Shown one piece after another: positions 7,634-11,842 of a DNA stretch of 11,842 bases (position 1 is its first letter; each line of letters begins with the position of its first letter). The notes under the pieces are model-generated. The model saw nothing but the letters and a program-made list of their open reading frames with translations, searched no databases and was not told where the DNA came from. The DNA comes from Thermoplasmata archaeon (GTDB taxonomy: Archaea > Thermoplasmatota > Thermoplasmata > Thermoplasmatales > Thermoplasmataceae): NCBI GenBank assembly GCA_021833045.1, contig JAKBGP010000046.1:1-11842 (forward strand). The letters run 5' to 3'. The translations under genes and the position numbers were made by a program.

Positions 7634-10600
7634 ATGAGACGGAGACTTGCATTTTCACTCATTGTAGTTTTGTTAACTTTGATCATGATTCTTTCAATGG
7701 CCAACATTACTATTAATCCCCTCCCTGAGAATCATCAACCTTTTAATGCAGGGAGCACTGGAGCGTTTACTTCAGCTGAAAATTTAGGAAATAGTTCTGA
7801 ATTAAAATACACGACACCCAAACTGAACACCTCAGCAGTTAGCATAGCATCTGAAAGCAACTGGACATCCATGGAAGGCAGTCTTTTATCAAAGTTAAAT
7901 TCACTGAAGATTCCCGCCATAGCAAAACTTCCTCCAAATTTTTCCGAGAAACCAGATAGAAAAGGAACAATTTATCTTCCATCATATACATCAGCACCTG
8001 CACCAATAGGTGTTGCCAGTTACGGAATAATTAATCAAAGCGGAAAACTTACACCATACTCATATTCAACAAGAAGCTTTGATGGACAGATTTCAATTAA
8101 CACAGCATCACAGCTTTATATGGATGGAGATTCATTTAACTCATTTTCGATTCAGTTGAACGCCATACTGAACAACGTGACAATCAGGGGCAATACAGGA
8201 TATCAGTTCTGGACTCAGAATGTGGTAGATTATTCAACATCTACCCACCAACTAACATTCATAGATAACATCTGGAACTTCAGCTCTCCCACTGCAGTGA
8301 TGGGGTCAAACGATATAGTATCGGGAAATGGGACTGTGGAGCCAGGGGTACTCTACTACGATATTGGACCAACCCTGAATATATCCGAACCATTTACTCT
8401 CAATCTGTACCTATCATCCTCAAATTATGGAGGAGAGAATACTGTATTTTTCAATTACTCTATTTCACACAAGAATTCTCAGGGTTTAAACGTTCTTCAA
8501 AAAGGTTCCTATGACAGGGTACAGTTCAATTCAACATCAGGAAGTAGTTCAGGATCAATGGTTATTCCAGAATATACTGTAACAGGAACAAACCTATCCA
8601 ACAATGGCTTTATACCAATGGATGCGGAAATGATCCTTGGAGGGGAAGGAGGTGGCTCTAACGCACAATTCAGTAAAATGAATGCGACCATGTCGCTCAA
8701 ATATGAAAAAAGTGATGGAACTTACAGTAATGTGAGATCGGCATATGATGTAGGTTCTGAAACTGGTGAAACATCCACAGGTATCAGTGAATACTTCATG
8801 GGTAGCACTGCGCATCTTCATTCTGGACCAACCTTTGTTGAACCACTCTGGAACATAACTGGAAGTAAGCAGGGATATGCAATCCTAAATGGAACAATAA
8901 GCCCATCCAACGCTTTTCTCATGATTGGAATTGGGAACAAAATAAACAACGAGACGGCACAGTGTTCTCCAATTCAGGAAAATGGTAGATTCTATCTGTA
9001 CCTTAATCCAGGTACATATTCTGTTGAGGTTTTAATGAGTTATCATAAACCAGTATTTTTCAATGGAATGATTCTTAGAGAAGGAAAACAGTATTCCCTT
9101 GGAAATATAAATCTGGAATACAGCGTTTCCTACGGGATATACACTCCTTTTTACGCCTCAGATAACAGCCAGATAAAAAATATAAGCGTATCAGGTGAGG
9201 GCACAGACAGCAATCCCTACGTGGTAAGTGGAATTCCCCTGTCTCAAGGTAGTAAAGCCGGTGTTCCTGATAGAATGAATAATGTATTTTCAGAAGTTAA
9301 CGATTATTTATATCCTGTATTTTACGGTGTATTCATACAAAACACCACTGCATATACAGTTGTTCAGAACTTCTCTGGTAATAATCAGGCGCCATCATTC
9401 CAGATAAGCTATGACACAATTAGTCTGAATAACCTCCTATCATCATTTGGTGTAACATCATCAAACTTCCTTCAGTTTGTATTCTATGACTCAAGCAATT
9501 TAATTATAAGAAACAACGTGATATCTGGATGGTTTTCCACTCTAACATACACAAATTATACTGAATATAATATTCCACCCATCGCAGGTCTTATGCTGTG
9601 GAACGTTACTCACAGCCTCGTTGAAAACAATGAAATTGAAAGTGCAGGATCTGGTATGCTCATTTACAATAACGCGGAGATGAAATCAGATATCTATGTA
9701 TGGAACAACAGTTTCTCAAATTATAATCTCATACCTGCAGGAGCACTATTCGGTGCAGCACCCATAGGTCTTATTGTTGCAAGTTCCAATAACACCATTT
9801 ATAACAATGAATTTACATCCACGATTCCAATAGTAAGTCTGGAAGGGAAATATGGTAATCTATATACTGATGGCGAGGTAAAATACCACAACAGATTTAA
9901 CATAACGAGAGAATCGGTCACATCATCTGTAACATTCATGGAACAGGTACTCAGCGGGAGCATAATAGATTCTGGATATACTGGGGGAAATTATTATTAC
10001 AACTACTTTGGGAATGGTAATACTATGTACAATGGAACAGGTGTTGGATTTGTCTTTAATGGTCAGGGATTGCTGAATGGAAGCATAAATTATGCATATG
10101 ACAGTGCACCACTTACCAGATACTATTACAGGACAACTGTGAGTGCCACAGGTCTTCCACTTTCCCAGCAAGGACAGATAACTGGGTATGTTGATATTAA
10201 CAATGATATACTTTCCGTTGGAGTTAGTGGGACCTCAATCTATCTTCCCAATGGAAGTTACACTGCAACAGGAATCGCACTGGAATCCAGACAAATACTC
10301 CTAGAACCTCTATTTTATTTGGGGTCTGTAAGAGATAGTTCTGGGGCATTCATCGTTAGCGGGCCAATGGTAAATCTCACATTGAAATACAGTTTACTAT
10401 ACAGTATTACTGTTCAGGAAAGCGGCCTTCCACAGGGAACTCTCTGGGGGTTCTCAATTCCAGCTGCAGGTGAAGGGTTCATTTCCACAGGAAGTAATAT
10501 ATCGTTCTACATAGTTCCAGGAATATATGAATTCCTTCCACAGGATGCCTATGGCTATGAGGCTTCAAACATACCTGTTGTGCAGGTGACTCATCCAGAA

Positions 10601-10975
10601 CAAAATATAACCATAGACTATGTTTACAGTAATCAACTTATCAGTACCTATTCTGTCACTTTTGCTGAATCTGGACTATCGGGAGGCAGTAAATGGTCCG
10701 TTAATCTGGATGGAACAGTTGAAAGTTCGACTTCTAGCACAATTACATTCAATAATCTATCAGGGGGAAATTATACCTATTCAATTACTACTCCTTCGGG
10801 TTACAGTGGAATCAAGAGTGGATCAGTTTCTCTTACGCACTCCAATGTTTACATGGAAATCAGCTTTCAGAAAAGTTCTGCAATTCCTGTAATGTTAATC
10901 CTGTACATTGCCATATCACTGATCACAGGATTCATAGTGGGCAGTGCAGTCTTCTACATGAGATCAAAAAAATGA
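7634..10975 (+). CDS. Secreted thermopsin-like (peptidase A5) surface protein with beta-helix and C-terminal anchor
   Basis: An 1113-residue exported protein. Residues 1-24 form a signal peptide (MRRR then a hydrophobic core). A Ser/Asn/Thr-rich segment to about 117 may be a propeptide. From about 118 to 480 the sequence matches thermopsin: APAPIGVASYG (121-131), LTPYSYSTRSF, YQFWTQNVVDY (190-200), LTFIDNIWNFSS and YYDIGPTLNIS. Thermopsins are acid-stable endopeptidases of acidophilic archaea; activity here is inference. About 600-730 carries Asn-rich beta-helix-like turns (NLIIRNNVISG, NTIYNNEF). Three SGLP-type beta domains begin near 832, 923 and 1006 (SATGLP, QESGLPQG, AESGLSGG). A membrane span (about 1083-1109) and RSKK tail anchor it in the membrane. 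More than 25 N-x-S/T sequons suggest heavy glycosylation. Sulfolobus thermopsin is about 340 residues, so this is a large multidomain form. It lies 73 bp after the MoxR operon. Confidence 0.88.
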   Translation: MRRRLAFSLIVVLLTLIMILSMANITINPLPENHQPFNAGSTGAFTSAENLGNSSELKYTTPKLNTSAVSIASESNWTSMEGSLLSKLNSLKIPAIAKLPPNFSEKPDRKGTIYLPSYTSAPAPIGVASYGIINQSGKLTPYSYSTRSFDGQISINTASQLYMDGDSFNSFSIQLNAILNNVTIRGNTGYQFWTQNVVDYSTSTHQLTFIDNIWNFSSPTAVMGSNDIVSGNGTVEPGVLYYDIGPTLNISEPFTLNLYLSSSNYGGENTVFFNYSISHKNSQGLNVLQKGSYDRVQFNSTSGSSSGSMVIPEYTVTGTNLSNNGFIPMDAEMILGGEGGGSNAQFSKMNATMSLKYEKSDGTYSNVRSAYDVGSETGETSTGISEYFMGSTAHLHSGPTFVEPLWNITGSKQGYAILNGTISPSNAFLMIGIGNKINNETAQCSPIQENGRFYLYLNPGTYSVEVLMSYHKPVFFNGMILREGKQYSLGNINLEYSVSYGIYTPFYASDNSQIKNISVSGEGTDSNPYVVSGIPLSQGSKAGVPDRMNNVFSEVNDYLYPVFYGVFIQNTTAYTVVQNFSGNNQAPSFQISYDTISLNNLLSSFGVTSSNFLQFVFYDSSNLIIRNNVISGWFSTLTYTNYTEYNIPPIAGLMLWNVTHSLVENNEIESAGSGMLIYNNAEMKSDIYVWNNSFSNYNLIPAGALFGAAPIGLIVASSNNTIYNNEFTSTIPIVSLEGKYGNLYTDGEVKYHNRFNITRESVTSSVTFMEQVLSGSIIDSGYTGGNYYYNYFGNGNTMYNGTGVGFVFNGQGLLNGSINYAYDSAPLTRYYYRTTVSATGLPLSQQGQITGYVDINNDILSVGVSGTSIYLPNGSYTATGIALESRQILLEPLFYLGSVRDSSGAFIVSGPMVNLTLKYSLLYSITVQESGLPQGTLWGFSIPAAGEGFISTGSNISFYIVPGIYEFLPQDAYGYEASNIPVVQVTHPEQNITIDYVYSNQLISTYSVTFAESGLSGGSKWSVNLDGTVESSTSSTITFNNLSGGNYTYSITTPSGYSGIKSGSVSLTHSNVYMEISFQKSSAIPVMLILYIAISLITGFIVGSAVFYMRSKK
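10127..10870 (+). repeat. Three tandem SGLP-type beta domains (protein-level)
   Basis: Encodes residues about 832-1079 of the thermopsin-like protein. Each unit opens with Y-x-[V/I/T]-[T/S]-x-[T/S]-G-L and contains a Trp/Gly strand and an [N/G]-G-x-Y ending. Copies start near codons 832 (SATGLP), 923 (QESGLP) and 1006 (AESGLS). They are diverged at DNA level. Such domains recur at the C-terminal end of exported archaeal proteins and probably form a stalk between catalytic domain and membrane. Confidence 0.65.
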
Positions 10976-10978
10976 AGA

Positions 10979-11018
10979 ACCTGAAGTGTATTTATTTGAA
11001 AAATCAATCATTTCAGGT
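10979..11018 (+). terminator. Hairpin directly after the thermopsin-like gene
   Basis: ACCTGAAGTG (10979-10988) pairs with CATTTCAGGT (11009-11018), ten pairs including one G-U, around a 20-nt AT-rich loop. It begins four bases after the stop. A short CTTTTAA tract follows 12 bases later. It may be a 3'-UTR structure or terminator. The rest of 11019-11112 has no gene that I can see. Confidence 0.4.
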
Positions 11019-11112
11019 AATCCTGGGAACTTTTAACATGCTAATTTAGAATAATGAATATATTTGTGGATATGCAATAGGAAGCCAAAAGTCGTATGTA
11101 TCGTAAAGAAAT

Positions 11113-11124
11113 GATTAAATAAAC
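11113..11124 (+). promoter_or_regulatory. Candidate TATA box of the 52-residue gene
   Basis: GATTAAATAAAC is centred about 34 bp before ATG 11153. It would give a leader of around 10 nt, a little longer than for the other genes here. No strong Shine-Dalgarno sequence is present (only GGTAA at 11142-11146). Confidence 0.45.
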
Positions 11125-11152
11125 CTTAACTCATTAGGCATTGGTAATAATT

Positions 11153-11311
11153 ATGCAGGAACTTATCTGTAACATAGAATTTCTCCAGGAAGGAGATGAA
11201 TTTCAGGCAAAGTTAAGGACAGAAATAGGGGGACTAATGGAATATTCGGGTCTTACATTTGAAGAGGTGTTGAATCAGGTAATAATAGAACTTGAAGAAG
11301 AATTCTCCTGA
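11153..11311 (+). CDS. Small acidic hypothetical protein (52 aa)
   Basis: Reads MQELICNIEF at the start and ends with VLNQVIIELEEEFS then TGA. It is soluble and acidic, with 13 Glu against 2 Lys and 2 Arg. The N-terminal half looks like a beta hairpin (ELICNIEFLQEGDEFQAKL) and the second half like a helix (LTFEEVLNQVIIELEEEF). This strand-strand-helix layout resembles HicB-like or other small archaeal regulatory folds, but I cannot assign a family. It is supported as a real gene by its composition, an upstream TATA-like element and close packing (47 bp) against the next gene. No toxin-like partner is visible beside it. Confidence 0.65.
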   Translation: MQELICNIEFLQEGDEFQAKLRTEIGGLMEYSGLTFEEVLNQVIIELEEEFS

Positions 11312-11330
11312 AACTTTGTACCAATAAAGA

Positions 11331-11338
11331 TTTAATAT
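11331..11338 (+). promoter_or_regulatory. TATA box of the right-edge secreted protein gene
   Basis: TTTAATAT is centred about 24 bp before ATG 11359, with an A-rich stretch just upstream. This predicts a leaderless mRNA, as for the operon and the thermopsin-like gene. Confidence 0.6.
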
Positions 11339-11358
11339 TGTAACATATATTTGAATAA

Positions 11359-11842
11359 ATGAGATCTGCCTTCATTATAATTTTTGCCGCAATTCTTGTA
11401 ATGTCTCCAACGTATTTGGGAATTGCACATGGTCATAGTAGCGGGCAGATACAGTTTGATAAATCACCAGCGTTCAATCTTACAATTGGAGATCAGAAAA
11501 TTTCCATTGATTTGTTCAGTCCACATTACTTGAATTCTAACTTTAAAAAAATTACTCATAATCCCATAATAAATACTTCAGATTTCATGAACTATGGTGT
11601 GGAAAAGAATACGAATCTAAGTTTCGGGAAGCCAGTAAAGGAATCTTTCCAGGAAAATGTTATAGGAAAGTTGAATATTTCATATTCATATTTTCTTCAG
11701 GAACAAGTGTTTGAAGTAAGCATGCCAGGTATAATGGCAGAATCAACTGAGAGCTTTTTCCCCTTAAATTATGGTTATCTTTTCATTAACATGACGATCA
11801 ATATCTTCGAGGTAAGGGATAATAATACAGTTACTTCTATTA
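11359..11842 (+). CDS. Secreted protein of unknown function (N-terminal 161 codons; runs off the right edge)
   Basis: The frame is open from ATG 11359 to the end of the window. Residues 1-25 are a signal peptide: MRSAF, a hydrophobic core of Ile/Ala/Leu/Val, then YLGIAHG. The following 135 residues are polar, rich in Asn, Ser and Phe, and hold six N-x-S/T sequons (NLT, NTS, NLS, NIS, NMT, NNT), which fits an extracellular glycoprotein. I see no recognisable catalytic motif in the visible part. It is not part of the thermopsin transcript, because it has its own TATA box. It could be another surface or envelope protein; the missing C-terminus may carry an anchor. Confidence 0.8.
   Translation, partial: MRSAFIIIFAAILVMSPTYLGIAHGHSSGQIQFDKSPAFNLTIGDQKISIDLFSPHYLNSNFKKITHNPIINTSDFMNYGVEKNTNLSFGKPVKESFQENVIGKLNISYSYFLQEQVFEVSMPGIMAESTESFFPLNYGYLFINMTINIFEVRDNNTVTSI

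Noticed and set aside
9923..10171. Antisense frames within the thermopsin-like gene, including those near 7735, 8509 and 8594, and the plus-frame at 10620-10892
   Set aside because: Their composition mirrors the real coding frame and they contain no recognisable domain; the thermopsin frame is continuous for 1113 codons.
11019..11112. Possible tRNA, small RNA or short gene in the gap after the thermopsin-like gene
   Set aside because: Only frames of eight codons or fewer are present, and no cloverleaf or other strong structure was seen.

Overview
The window looks like part of a Thermoplasmatales-type (acidophilic euryarchaeal) genome. It is AT-rich, uses AGA/AGG and ATA codons heavily, and carries an archaeal membrane-anchored Lon (LonB). 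It also has a large thermopsin-like (peptidase family A5) surface protein, and several start codons sit about 24-30 bp downstream of TATA-like boxes, the pattern expected of leaderless archaeal mRNAs. I cannot name the species.

Layout. Positions 1-1389 (minus) hold the N-terminal 463 codons of LonB; its protease domain lies beyond the left edge. Positions 1518-2153 (minus) hold a PH/GRAM-like domain protein with a C-terminal zinc ribbon. A 251-bp divergent region (2154-2404) carries two opposed promoters and an inverted repeat. Positions 2405-7560 (plus) form a tight five-gene operon: a two-TM protein with a Gly/Ser and Pro-x-x-Asn-like external stalk and a DUF4129-like tail, a polytopic membrane protein, a MoxR-family AAA+ ATPase, a DUF58 protein, and a small polytopic membrane protein. 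Positions 7634-10975 hold a 1113-residue secreted, C-terminally anchored thermopsin-like protein with its own promoter. Positions 11153-11311 hold a 52-residue acidic protein. From 11359 to the right edge is the start of a secreted, sequon-rich protein.

How the genes may work together. The MoxR + DUF58 pair is the core of a widespread but poorly understood ATPase/VWA-like module. In many bacteria and archaea it sits beside a transglutaminase-like protein ending in DUF4129. Here a DUF4129-like tail is attached instead to a low-complexity external stalk, and two further integral membrane proteins complete the operon. I read it as a membrane-associated AAA+ remodelling or assembly machine. The neighbouring thermopsin-like protein and secreted protein are plausible clients, but that link rests on adjacency alone. 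No RNA genes, CRISPR arrays, insertion sequences or integration sites were recognised.
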